From NCBI GenBank assembly GCA_023205875.1, contig CP060760.1, positions 620,001 through 684,000 on the forward strand: 64,000 nucleotides of DNA, written 5' to 3'. This stretch comes from Chloropicon primus (Eukaryota; Chlorophyta; Chloropicophyceae; Chloropicales; Chloropicaceae). A program made the translations under genes and the position numbers. This document shows positions 9,095-18,614 of this stretch, piece by piece (position 1 is the first letter of the stretch; each line of letters begins with the position of its first letter). A model generated the notes under the pieces. That model made no database searches. It was given only the letters and a program-made list of their open reading frames with translations, and was not told the origin of the DNA.

Positions 9095-10423
9095 TCACGT
9101 CCAGTTTCTAATACAAGTTTCTACCCTCCGCTCCGCTTGCGGTGTGCCCGGCACCTCCTCGTCCTCCTCGTCGTCGCCGTCGGCACCATCGGCCAGGTTG
9201 TTGTTGTAGGTCACCGTGAGGGTCATCTCAGTGTCCATGCTCGAAGCCGCTCGGGGTCTCTTGCTCCTGGAAGTGGCGTGAATGCCACTGCTCGTGCTGG
9301 GTTGCTGCTGATGCACGGAGCCGTTGTCGTTGAGGGCCACCAGATGATTTGCGGCATCATGCGTGTTCATTGCACTCATGCTCGGGACGCTGTTTCTCTC
9401 CGCGGGTGAGGACGCCCTCCCCATCGGGTGATCCATGGCCCCGTTGCCAGGAAGAGTTGAGGCCGCGGCCCTGCCGCAGGGCTGCTGGGAGGGCGCCGGC
9501 ACTGTCCTGTTTAGGACGGATACATGCTGGCCGTTCTCGTCCACCAGCGAGTCCATCATGGTGGCGAGAATGAATTCGGCCGAGAATCCCACGTTCATGT
9601 GCTCGTTGACCGGCACGGGAAGGATGGCAAGTGGCTCCCCTGCCCTCGAGAATGAGATACTCAAGTTGTTCCTTGTGGAGGCGCAGTAACCCAAAACCAC
9701 TTTGAAGTCCTTGAGGTTGAACGTCACGTCCGCCGTCTCCATCCCGGTGTGCTGGTACTCCAAGAAATGCTGGTGGGCATTCAGGCTGAGCTGCGTGTGC
9801 AGGAGCGAGTTCAGGTTCCCTTCCACATCTATCTTGTGGGGGTCGTAGAAGCTATGGATCTGACACGACTTGTCCACCTGCGCGCCGTCCACTTGGGTGC
9901 CTCCCCCAACCCCACCCGAATCTGGGTTGGCGATGATCGTGACCTCCTCCAAGCTCTGCTGGAAGCTCACCAGGAGCCTGCTGAGCTCCCCAGCTTCCAC
10001 GGTGATCCGGACGGGGTACAAGTCGAAATTAATCTGGGCCTGGAGGGCATCCGCATCGATGAGGTCGAACTCAAAGCGCTTCTGCAAGCCGTTCTCGCAA
10101 TCGATGTAGACGACCATCTTGTTCGTCTGGGTGAAGACCTCGAAGATCGCCCTGCAGATCCGGCTCGTCTTCAGCGAGGCCACCAGCGACTTGGACAGCA
10201 AGCTGGCCGAGAGCACCGGCTGCTCGAAGAGCTCGTACACGTCGAAGAAGCTGCTGTCGAAGGTCATGCGAACGTAAGCAGAGTTCGAGGGGTTCACGCT
10301 CCTCAAGTGTATGCACCCCGGCCGGGCCTCCAGCACAGTCTCGTGCCCGAACTTGCTCAGAGTTTGCACGCTGAGCTTCAGCGTCCGCAGCTGCTCCTCC
10401 GCTGCAATGATCCGCAAAGTCAT
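9095..10423 (-). CDS. RAD9: Checkpoint clamp subunit RAD9
   Basis: Single-exon, 442 aa from ATG 10423. The frame is open further upstream, but that part translates the AAAG-rich leader and is not included. RAD9 forms the ring-shaped 9-1-1 clamp with RAD1 and HUS1, which is loaded on damaged DNA and activates the ATR checkpoint. Residues 1-270 match the two PCNA-like folds. A diagnostic stretch is LRSVNPSNSAYVRMTF near residue 45, and VTFNLKDFKVVLGYCAST lies in the second fold. The last 150 residues are Ser/Pro/Asn-rich with an acidic end, like the phosphorylated RAD9 tail. The length is close to human RAD9A (391 aa). Recognition is from conserved sequence pattern, not a search. Confidence 0.85.
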   Translation of the reverse strand: MTLRIIAAEEQLRTLKLSVQTLSKFGHETVLEARPGCIHLRSVNPSNSAYVRMTFDSSFFDVYELFEQPVLSASLLSKSLVASLKTSRICRAIFEVFTQTNKMVVYIDCENGLQKRFEFDLIDADALQAQINFDLYPVRITVEAGELSRLLVSFQQSLEEVTIIANPDSGGVGGGTQVDGAQVDKSCQIHSFYDPHKIDVEGNLNSLLHTQLSLNAHQHFLEYQHTGMETADVTFNLKDFKVVLGYCASTRNNLSISFSRAGEPLAILPVPVNEHMNVGFSAEFILATMMDSLVDENGQHVSVLNRTVPAPSQQPCGRAAASTLPGNGAMDHPMGRASSPAERNSVPSMSAMNTHDAANHLVALNDNGSVHQQQPSTSSGIHATSRSKRPRAASSMDTEMTLTVTYNNNLADGADGDDEEDEEVPGTPQAERRVETCIRNWT

Positions 10424-10875
10424 GGCACCTCCAATCCCCCCCACACCCACACACAAAAAGAAAAAGAAAAAGAAGAAAAGAGCTCTGGTCCCTCTTCCTC
10501 TGTCCTCGAGCGGACCGGACGCGAACCTCCGCTCCTCAAAAGCCTCCTCCACCGGCGTCCTCTGCGCTGATCGCCCTTGCGCTGATCGTCATCCTCTCCT
10601 GCCCGATCGATCTTGGCCTCTGCCAGGGAGAGGGAGACACGGGTGGGATGGGATGGAGCAATCCATGTCAATCAATCAGGAGGATGTGGACGCGAAAGGG
10701 AGGGGGGAGGGGGGAGGGAGGGGGGTCTTTGTCACTCTTTTCACATGATCTGATCCGAAGTCTAAGGTATTTCATTAATTTAGTAAAAGTATGTTATTGT
10801 TTTCTCTCTAACTTGGCCGTGAAGCGGAAGCAAGAGCCACGCAGTTACACTAACAGAACAAAGGACGGAGGTGGT
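10424..10875. promoter_or_regulatory. RAD9 upstream region
   Basis: This 452-bp gap runs between the RAD9 start codon and the end of the repeat-protein gene, both on the minus strand. It contains an AAAG-type run on the plus strand near 10454-10480 and a G-rich stretch near 10697-10727. No further gene was seen. Confidence 0.45.
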
Positions 10876-12827
10876 TTACGCTGGGCTTTCCAGGCTCAAG
10901 CTGTCATCGATCTTCTTGGAGACACTATCAAGCTTTTTCTGGAACAGCATGGACGCGGTGGAGAGCCTCCTGATGGAGGATTTCCTTGCATTCTTGGCGT
11001 CCTGGGCAGCCTGAGCTCTCGCGGCTTCTGTCTCTGGGCTCAAGGACATGACTGACCTCGCCCCGGTACCGCCGATCTTCTTCTTGATCTTCGAGTTCTC
11101 GAGCTGCTTCATGATCCTCTCCTCCTCTCTTGCCTTCACCTTGGCAGCCTGCGCCTCCTTTCTCGCCTTCTCCATCTCTGGTGTCAGGCTCATGATGCTC
11201 TTGGCTCCGATGCTTGCAAGACTGGCCCTGCGAGCCTTGTTGGACTTTGCCATCTCCTCCTTCTTCCTCTGGGCATCGAGCTTCCTCTGCTCCATCTTGG
11301 CCCTCCTCGCCTTCTCCACCTCGGGGCTCAGGCACTTCTCATCCCTTCCTTGCACCAACTGGAGGTCCAATCTCTCGATCTTGTTCCTCTCGGAAATAAG
11401 CCTCTGGTGCTCCAGACTCTTCTTCTCTCTCATGAGCTTGCTTTCCCTCCTGGCCTTCTCGACGTCCTTGCTCAAAGATTTTGCATCTCGCCCCTTTACA
11501 GTGGAAAGCTTCTTTTTCATATCCTTTTCCCTCTTCGTCCACTCGGCCTTCATGTCCTCCTGCATCTTTTTGTTCGCGTCCTGCTTGGCCTTGCGAGCCT
11601 TCTCCATCTCGCTACTCAGACCCTTCTTGTCCAGGCCCTGCTTGATCGCAGCCAACCTGGCCTTCTCCCTTCGCTGCCTCTCCGCCAGCTGCATTTTGTG
11701 CTCCATCTGACTCCTATCTCTCTCTTCGGCAAGCTTCTTTCTAGCAGACTCGACGTCCTCACTGAGGGCCTTGGCGTCCCTGCCGGAGATGGCACTGAGC
11801 CTTCTCCTCTGCTTCTTGCGGGCCTCCGCGAGCTCCTTCTCCTTCTCGGCCGCTTTTCTCGCTCTCTCGGCGGCCAAGGCCGCTCTGGCGGCCTCAACGT
11901 CGGCGTCCAAGGCCTTGGCGTCCCTGCCCTTTTGCACAGAGGCGATCTTCTCCTTCTGTCTCTTGATGGCCTCGTTTCTCTCCTTCTTCATTTCGGCGTC
12001 TCTCTTCGCCCTCTCGGCGGCCAACGCGGCCCTGGCGGCCTCCACGTCCTCGTCCAGGGCCTTGGCGTCGCGACCAGTGGAAATGGCTGCCATCTTGGCC
12101 TTCTGAGCCCTCGTGGCCTCCTTCATCTCTCTCTCCCTGGCCTCCTCGGTCGCCGCTCTCTGGGCGGCCAACGCGGCCCTGGCGGCCTCCACGTCCTCGT
12201 CCAGGGCCTTGGCGTCGCGACCAGTGGAAATGGCTGCCATCTTGGCCTTCTGAGCCCTCGTGGCCTCCTTCATCTCTCTCTCCCTGGCCTCCTCGGTCGC
12301 CGCTCTCTGGGCGGCCAACGCGGCCCTGGCGGCCTCCACGTCCTCGTCCAGGGCCTTGGCGTCGCGACCAGTTGCAGCCTGGTTCTTCGCCTGCTGCTCC
12401 TTCCACTTCTGCTTCCTCATCATCTCCTCCTCAGCCTTCCTTTGGTTACTCTCCTCGGCCAACTTGGCCCTTGCTGCTTCAGTCACAGCTCCCAGAGACA
12501 CCGTGGTCTTGGGAGCAGTCATCGTAAGCTTGTCAGAAAGCGCGGAGTTCATCTCGGCGATCTCCTCCTCCTTCGCCATCTTCGAGGCGCGGCGAACCTG
12601 GGGACCGCAAGCAAGGGAGAGACAACAACAAAAGCGTTAGCGCCCAACACAAGATAAAGGTCGTTCGTTGTGTGTGCAGCATGACACGACCATTTGTCCG
12701 AATGCGAGAATGCCATGGTGTGTGTCAACATTTTCTTGGTCAAGCCGCAAGGCTCGAAGCAAGAAGTCCCTCCGCGGACCCTCGTGACGGCAACACTTAC
12801 CTTTGCAATGAGGTTTGGGTTCACCAT
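10876..12827 (-). CDS. Helical protein of about ten 48-49-residue repeats
   Basis: Exon 1 (12827-12801) encodes MVNPNLIAK and exon 2 (12597-10876) the rest, 582 aa in all. The 203-bp intron has a GTAAG donor and CCCCAG acceptor in phase 0. After an N-terminal segment of about 90 residues the protein is a head-to-tail array. Each unit begins with a turn G-R-D-A-K-A-L-x-x-D-V-E-x-A-R and continues as about 30 residues of charged helix. I count ten units. The first two are identical at the DNA level, and later ones drift to forms such as KSIMSLTPEMEKARK. The motif suggests repeated binding along a filament or a rod-like scaffold. I know no named family with this repeat. Confidence 0.8.
12016..12373. 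repeat. 147-bp coding tandem duplication
   Basis: Within the repeat-protein gene, a 147-bp unit (49 codons) occurs twice with no difference that I can see, plus a partial third copy. The start of the unit recurs at 12161 and 12308. Perfect DNA identity, against strong divergence of the other units, indicates recent expansion or gene conversion. Confidence 0.9.
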
Positions 12828-13685
12828 ACTTAAAGGTATGAACCAAACTTTGAAAGATTAGATTCCTACAAAAATGCGGCCACTTGACAAAAGTTGTTGC
12901 ACTTGGGACCGCCAAGTCGCGCAATATCTCCTCCCCTCCCACGCACGCACAAGCGCGAAGCAACGATACCCTCTCCCTTGGTTCCGTTCCTTGTGGTCTT
13001 GGTAAGCCGAGCCAAGCGCGGTCGCCGTCTCGTCGGGTTGTGCCTGTTGTGGTGTGCCTGCGTCGTCAACGCTCTCCTTGGAGTGAACCGTGGAGAGAGT
13101 GCATGAGGGAAGAAGAGGTTGCTCCAAGGTCATCGCATCTCTTGGAGCAAAGAATCAAGGGGAACGAACGAGAACGAGAACAAGAAACGAACCGAGAGAC
13201 AAAGATATCCTCAATGGTTTCTCTTTCTGTCGATGGGATGGACGAAGAGAGACACTAAAAAAAATTCATCTTTTCCTTTTCTGTCGGGAAGGAGACGAGA
13301 CGCATTAAGTAACTCCAAGACAGACAGACAAGAACGAGAAGGACAAGGACAAGGACAAGGACAAGATCACGAGTGCCACGACTTGTCGTACTCTTTCCTT
13401 CGAGGAAGAAGAAGACAAGAGAGATCGTTCTCTTTTGGACTCCGACTCCATCAACGGTCGGATTCTCCTCGAGGGAAGCCACAGCCGGGTGGCACTCGAG
13501 AATTTGAGGATCAGTGATCCGAGTGGACCCTAGTGTCGCCTCCCTCAAGTTGTACGGGACAACCTGGATACGATATTCTCCTGGTGCTTGCTTGCTTGCT
13601 CCTCGTCTTGATTTTTTTGTAGGGAAAAGGGAAGACTTTTGCGGCGCAAGGAGAGGACTGAACCTTAGTGCGAAGCCGTGCGTTG
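12828..13685. promoter_or_regulatory. 858-bp divergent intergenic region
   Basis: The region lies between the repeat-protein gene (minus) and the secreted phosphatase gene (plus). A GGACAA hexamer is repeated several times near 13338-13365. Short ORFs occur on both strands, but none has a recognisable domain or plausible splice partner, so I see no gene here. Confidence 0.45.
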
Positions 13686-14671
13686 ATGATGAGTAACATG
13701 AAGAACTTGACGAGCTTGCTCCTTGTTGTGCTTGCTTCCTGCGTTGTTGTTGGAAGCAGGGCGGAGGGATTCAAGCCGCAGCGTGTTCACTTTGTGGATC
13801 ACGTGGGACACAACGCCTTCTTCAGAGGAAACGAACCGTTGTCCAACGACACCAGAACTTTCTTGTACGACGACTTGATCGCCGAGATCAAGAACAAGGT
13901 AAAGATTCTTTCTTCCCTTTTTATTTGCGGGACCGAATCGAAGGACGTGCGGGAGCTGACGACCTTCTTTCTTTTGCTACGGCCTTTTGCATCCAAAGGC
14001 GGCTGTTGAGGGTGGCTTTGATATCGACAGGAAGATCTTTCTCGTCGACATAAGCTTCGAGTACGTCGAGAGGAAGGACATCAGCGCGGAGAAGGAGTTC
14101 TTTGAGAAAAACCCACACCTTGGCATGTACGTCGAGTGGCCTCTCTTCGGCGCCCCTGTCCCACCATATGACCTCCCAAGGGATGTCGTCCAGTACCTTG
14201 CCAAGGGACCAGTGTGGTTCGTAGGTACGTAAACGCTTCGATCGTTGATCGCATCGATGCAATCGCGGTTTCTGCCTCCCTTGCGCACGAGCGGGGCCTG
14301 ACTCACGGACGTCGTCGTCTTTCTTTTCTTTCTCTCCCCTTTCCTTCTTCCCGCCACCACCCATGGAACCAGATGACCTCCCAAAGAGGTTGGCGGACTT
14401 GAGAGGCTGGCTCGAGAAGAAACCAGATGACCCGGAGGCCACCATGATCGTCTACGCTCACTGCGAGGCTGGCTGCGACAGGACCGGAGAGTTCATCGCC
14501 TCTTACTTGATGCAGTACAAGGGCATGACCATCCAGGAGGCCTGGGACCGCGACACCAGCGACTGCGGCAGAGATCCAGTCCACTTCAGCGAGTTCGCGA
14601 TCGACTGGTACTGCGAGTACCTCTTCCTCCAGGGTTTCAAGAACCTCGGCAAGTGCGTCGCACAGAGGTGA
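13686..14671 (+). CDS. Secreted tyrosine/dual-specificity phosphatase-like protein
   Basis: Three exons: 13686-13898, 13999-14224 and 14373-14671, giving 245 aa. Introns are 100 and 148 bp with GTAAAG/AAAG and GTACG/CCAG ends in phases 0 and 1. The N-terminus has a clear signal peptide (hydrophobic LTSLLLVVLASCVVVG, cut near SRA). Exon 3 carries HCEAGCDRTG, which fits the HCx5R active-site loop of the PTP superfamily with catalytic Cys and Arg present. A general-acid Asp was not assigned with confidence. Two Cys outside the loop (SDCGRD and DWYCEY) could form a disulfide. A secreted or ER-lumen enzyme is inferred, and the substrate is unknown. Confidence 0.8.
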
Positions 14672-15098
14672 AGAAGTTTCGGCGGACAGAAGCAAAAACG
14701 AATTCTAATTGGTTTTGATTGTTATCGTGTTTCCTTCCTATTGTGGAGTTCTCCGACCAAGCCAAGAGAGGCCAGGCTCACAGGAGGGAGCAAAGCAAAG
14801 AGAGTGCGCGCTTGAATCGAAGATTGTCTTTCCTCTAAGTCACATCCTCATCCGAGGTGCTGGCCCCGTCCTTCCTTTGTTTTTGTTCCAAGAAAAAAGA
14901 TAAACCCCCTCGCTCGCCGCCCTGGACAACAGGTCACGTGCTCGCCTTGGAGTGCACCAAGATACTCGTCTTGGAAGGGTCTCTGAGTCAGGACGGGGAG
15001 GGCAGGCCACGAACGGGAGCCTCACGGTACCCTTGCGTGAACCTTTGACGAAAGAAACGCCGCCGTGCAACGCATTCCAAAAGTTGGTTGTCCCAGGC
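14672..15098. promoter_or_regulatory. Intergenic region before the hydrolase gene
   Basis: This 427-bp region separates two plus-strand genes and presumably holds the 3' end of one and the promoter of the other. The frame of hydrolase exon 1 stays open upstream to 14952 but without an ATG. An additional upstream exon cannot be excluded because a possible CCCAG acceptor precedes the chosen start. Confidence 0.4.
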
Positions 15099-16292
15099 AT
15101 GCCGCTCTCACCGGGTTGTGACCCTGACGTGTCCATATACTACGAGTGTAGTACCTTCGGGAGGGAGAGGTGAGGCCCACCGGATACTTCCAGGAGTCAT
15201 GGAAAGGATTCTCTCTCCCTTCGTCTTAAGCTTGAAACAATGCGAGGACTAACCCTTGAGCCTTTCCGATCTCTCTCTGTCTCTCTCTGACTCTGATTCT
15301 GCTGTAGTGTGTCCAACGGAGAAGCTGAGCACAGAGTGCTTTGGATAGCGGGCGTTGGGTGCGCCCAAGATGTGTGGGAGAAGGAGATCGCCATCATGGA
15401 GAAGCTGTCCAAGCTCAAGGGAGGCCTCTCTGTCTGCACTTTTGACAACAGAGGCATAGGCCGGAGCTCCTCACCGGTGAGGAAGGGGGACTACTCGATA
15501 GAAAAGTTGGCGGGGGACGCCCTCGCTCTCCTGGGTCACCTGAAGTGGTCTTCTGCGCACATAATCGGCCACAGTATGGGTTCGATGATAGCAACGAGAA
15601 TTGCGATCGTGGCACCGGACATGGTGGACTCCCTCACGCTCATAGCCACTTGCAGGAGGTTCGTGGATCTCTGGCCGCGGAGCTTCAAGTCCCTCTCCCT
15701 TTTCCTCAACATGTTTCTGTCACCACTGGATGCCGAGGGCAGAGCCCTCCTCGACCTCAAGTGCCACTTCACGCAAGACTACCTCGAGGAGACGTTGACG
15801 GAGGATGAAGTTGCCAGCGAACAAGGGGCTAAGCTCACTGAGGTGAACGTCGACGTGATGGGTTCCGGGGAGGAAAAGGGTGGTGTGCAGCAGCAGCGGC
15901 AGCAGCAGCTGCCGCTCACGAGGAGGGAGTCCCTCAAGAGGGAATACATGAGGAAAGCTAGCATGAAGAACAATCACCAGCCGGACCACGGTTTCAAGGG
16001 CCAGATGAATGCGTGCCGTTGCCATTTCGTGAGCATGGAGGAGATCGAGTCCCTGAGAGAGACGGACTTTCCTTTCCTCATGATTCACGGGACTCAGGAT
16101 TATATCATCCCTTGGCAGGCTGGTCAGAAGTTCTTCCTCATGCTGAAGAACCGCAGCAAGTTCATGCTCCTCCACGGGGCTCACTTTCTGTCAAGAGAGA
16201 GAACCGGAGAAGTTGTGACGGCTGTGCTGCAGCAAATTTTTGAAGGGTGGAACCTGAGGAAGAAGAGAGAGAGCAGGGTGGGGCCAAGCTAG
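15099..16292 (+). CDS. Alpha/beta hydrolase
   Basis: Two exons, 15099-15169 and 15308-16292 (351 aa), with a 138-bp intron (GTGAGG/TGTAG, phase 2). Exon 1 supplies the first beta strands (SIYYECSTFG). The catalytic triad is visible: nucleophile Ser in GHSMGSM, Asp in HGTQDYIIPW, and His in HGAHFLSRER. The oxyanion strand region reads WIAGVGCAQDVWE and the family turn reads FDNRGIGRSS. An insert of about 60 residues, including a Gln-rich run, lies between the lid and the Asp. This is the pattern of the broad AB-hydrolase-1 family (esterases, lipases, epoxide hydrolases), and the substrate cannot be inferred. The exact first codon is uncertain. Confidence 0.85.
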
Positions 16293-16314
16293 GGAGGGCA
16301 AGGATTTCGTACCA

Positions 16315-18204
16315 TTAAACCTGTATTTTATCGAGCAGCACTGTGTTGTAAATTGCCTGGAAGTGCGACCTCGCATCCTCGGGCAGGGTCCTCTCCACGG
16401 CCTTTTGGAGCTCTTTTGCCTTGAAGAACGGATGGATGATGTGAACCCCGGCCGTGATCGTGAGGAGCACGACGCCGGGCGACACTTGCACGTACACGCA
16501 CCTCCTCTCCACGCGCCACTGAAGCCCGTTTGGAAAGTCAGGGGTCATGGTCCTGTTCTCCACGATGAGCGTTTTCTTATCTGCCCCCCACACCATTCTT
16601 TGTGTGTCGAGAGTCTGGAGGGTGCCAAGTCTTGGGTGCTTCGTGACGAGCTTGATCGTCCTGATGTATCCCCCGTGCACAAAGCTCTTGCACCACTTCG
16701 ACACCTCCATTGACATCCCCATGGCCGAGCTCGTGTGCAAGAAGTCGCTGCCATCGGCGTAGATCTTCTGAAAAATTTCTTTCAGCACCGCCGGAAGTTC
16801 TCCCCTCGCCATGAGCTTCATTTCCCCGTTGCAGGATCCCAAAAAGGTTTGGACCTTCTTCTTCTTCAGGATCTCTTCCTTGGCTGGAAGGGTGCTGTCA
16901 TCCGTGATCCCGTACCGTGGGTGTGGTGGACTCCCGGAAGGCTGAGGAACTTTGGGACTCAAGCACCCGTTGCTCTCGTCGTCGTCGCCCTGGAAGTTCA
17001 CCCGCAGCAAAGCATCCCCGAGCATGAGGCTCGATCGCCTCCTCGCTTTCGTCAACGGGGTCACGCCCTGCCCCCTTGATCTGTGGTGGCCCTGCTCGGG
17101 CGAGGGATCCTCGCTGTAGGTGGGGTCAGTCTCCACGTGGCCCTGCCTCTGCGCTGCCCACGCTTCGTTCTCGAAGCTCGACTGGGAGTTGGAAGACAGC
17201 TTGCTGTTTGTCTGAGCGTAGCTACCGGACTTGGAGAAATCGCTGGAGTGAATCGTGGCGACGGAGGTGTGCACCGCGCTCGGCCACCCCCTTATGACGT
17301 TGGAACCGCAAGGGCTCGTCTGCACCCCAATCAGCACGCAGATTCTCTTGATGTCAGGATACGTCAAGCCTCCCGAGGAGTCGAACGAGATCAAGTTTTC
17401 GATCAGGTAGCACCTCTCGTGGACGGACAGAGATGGAATCAGCTGCCTGATCATCAGAAGAAGGTCTTCCCGGTCGAGAAGGCCGTCCTTGTCCCTGTCA
17501 AAGTGATTGAACACGTCGCGCACGCTCGACTTGGACTGAGAGGCCAGGCTCGTCATCGCTTTCACGACGTCGATGGCCTCGTAGTGGTTGGAAGCGTGCA
17601 AGCTCTTGCGTCTCGACACCGTGTCATCCCTCAGGCTCTCCATGTTCGCAATCGCCGCCTGCGTCATGACGCTCATGTCGAACCCCCCGGCGTCTTCGCC
17701 CCCCTCGTTGCTGTTCTCGTTCTCTGCCCCCAGGCCGTGCGACTCGAGGTGAGCCACGGTCTGGTGCAAGTGGTCGGAGCTCTGCGAGGCGAAGCTGGAG
17801 TTGGACTCCTCGCCCGAGAACATGCTGGCCCTTTTGTTGTACGTCGACGACCTGGACCCTTGCTCGATCCTGTCGAGGTCTTTCCTGCTGATGTGCATCT
17901 TCAGCCTGGACTCCCCCGACATCGAGGTGTTCTGGACCAGCGGCGGCACGAGCACGGCGTCCTCGTCCCGGACGCAGCTCGTCTGTGTCGTGCTCGTGCT
18001 TATCCCGCTCGAGTGGGAAAACTCTTGCCTCCCTTCTTTCGACTTTGCCCTCGAGGAGAGCATGTGCCACTCGATCAGAGCGCTCCGGCACAGCGGTGAG
18101 TTCGGCTCGTTCCCGTTCCCGTTTCCCCTCTCGACGTGATGGCGGCCGCCGCCGACGGCATGGTGGTGGTCGCTCTCCTCAAAGTCGCCCGACCCCGGGA
18201 CCAT
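16315..18204 (-). CDS. EF-hand plus VASt-domain protein
   Basis: Single-exon, 629 aa from ATG 18204; upstream in-frame codons begin with GTG. Three parts are seen. Residues 1-230 are Ser/His-rich and low in complexity. An EF-hand pair lies near residues 235-300, the first loop reading DRDKDGLLDRED, close to canonical with Asp at position 12, and the second degenerate. The C-terminal 170 residues match the VASt/StART-like fold of GRAMD1/Lam sterol-transfer proteins (FVHGGYIRTIKL, then LVTKHPRLGTLQTLDTQRM). VASt domains move sterols at membrane contact sites. No GRAM domain or membrane helix is seen, which is unusual. Calcium control of lipid transfer is a reasonable inference. Confidence 0.75.
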   Translation of the reverse strand: MVPGSGDFEESDHHHAVGGGRHHVERGNGNGNEPNSPLCRSALIEWHMLSSRAKSKEGRQEFSHSSGISTSTTQTSCVRDEDAVLVPPLVQNTSMSGESRLKMHISRKDLDRIEQGSRSSTYNKRASMFSGEESNSSFASQSSDHLHQTVAHLESHGLGAENENSNEGGEDAGGFDMSVMTQAAIANMESLRDDTVSRRKSLHASNHYEAIDVVKAMTSLASQSKSSVRDVFNHFDRDKDGLLDREDLLLMIRQLIPSLSVHERCYLIENLISFDSSGGLTYPDIKRICVLIGVQTSPCGSNVIRGWPSAVHTSVATIHSSDFSKSGSYAQTNSKLSSNSQSSFENEAWAAQRQGHVETDPTYSEDPSPEQGHHRSRGQGVTPLTKARRRSSLMLGDALLRVNFQGDDDESNGCLSPKVPQPSGSPPHPRYGITDDSTLPAKEEILKKKKVQTFLGSCNGEMKLMARGELPAVLKEIFQKIYADGSDFLHTSSAMGMSMEVSKWCKSFVHGGYIRTIKLVTKHPRLGTLQTLDTQRMVWGADKKTLIVENRTMTPDFPNGLQWRVERRCVYVQVSPGVVLLTITAGVHIIHPFFKAKELQKAVERTLPEDARSHFQAIYNTVLLDKIQV

Positions 18205-18614
18205 TCTCCGCCGGTCTGCAGCTTCCTTTCGATTCACTCACTCACTCGGCTAGAGAGAAAAAACACACACAAAAAAAACGGCATCACCCTCACTCTCTTC
18301 GATGCAGGAAGGGGGTGAGAAAGAATCCAATCCAATCCAATCCAATAAGGGTCCGAAAAAAGCCAAGCCTCCGCCTCCGTCGTCGTCCACACAATCGGTT
18401 TGCTCTCGTCCAAGCAAACCCACCTCGCTCTTCTCGTGCTCTGCCGTTACGATTCAAAAAAGAAAACGGACGGGTTCGTAACGGCTCGAACTGGCACAAC
18501 TCAGTGCAAGCGATCGGTGCACTGTGATGGGACTCGACGTCGGACAACTCGGCGGGGAAGAGAGAGTTTGTCCGGTCGGTCCGGACGTCGTCGTCGTCCT
18601 CCGTTGTGCCTGTG
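18205..18614. promoter_or_regulatory. Divergent promoter with two CGTAACG motifs
   Basis: This 410-bp region lies between the VASt gene (minus) and PRAF (plus). It carries CGTTACG at 18445-18451 and CGTAACG at 18477-18483 in opposite orientations. Each copy therefore has the same polarity when read outward to one of the two genes. A short TCCAA repeat lies at about 18327-18347. Confidence 0.5.

Noticed and set aside
13119-13517. 132-codon ORF in the intergenic region before the phosphatase gene
   Set aside because: Composition is Arg/Glu/Gln from AAGGACAAGGAC-type repeats, with no domain and no plausible splice partner.
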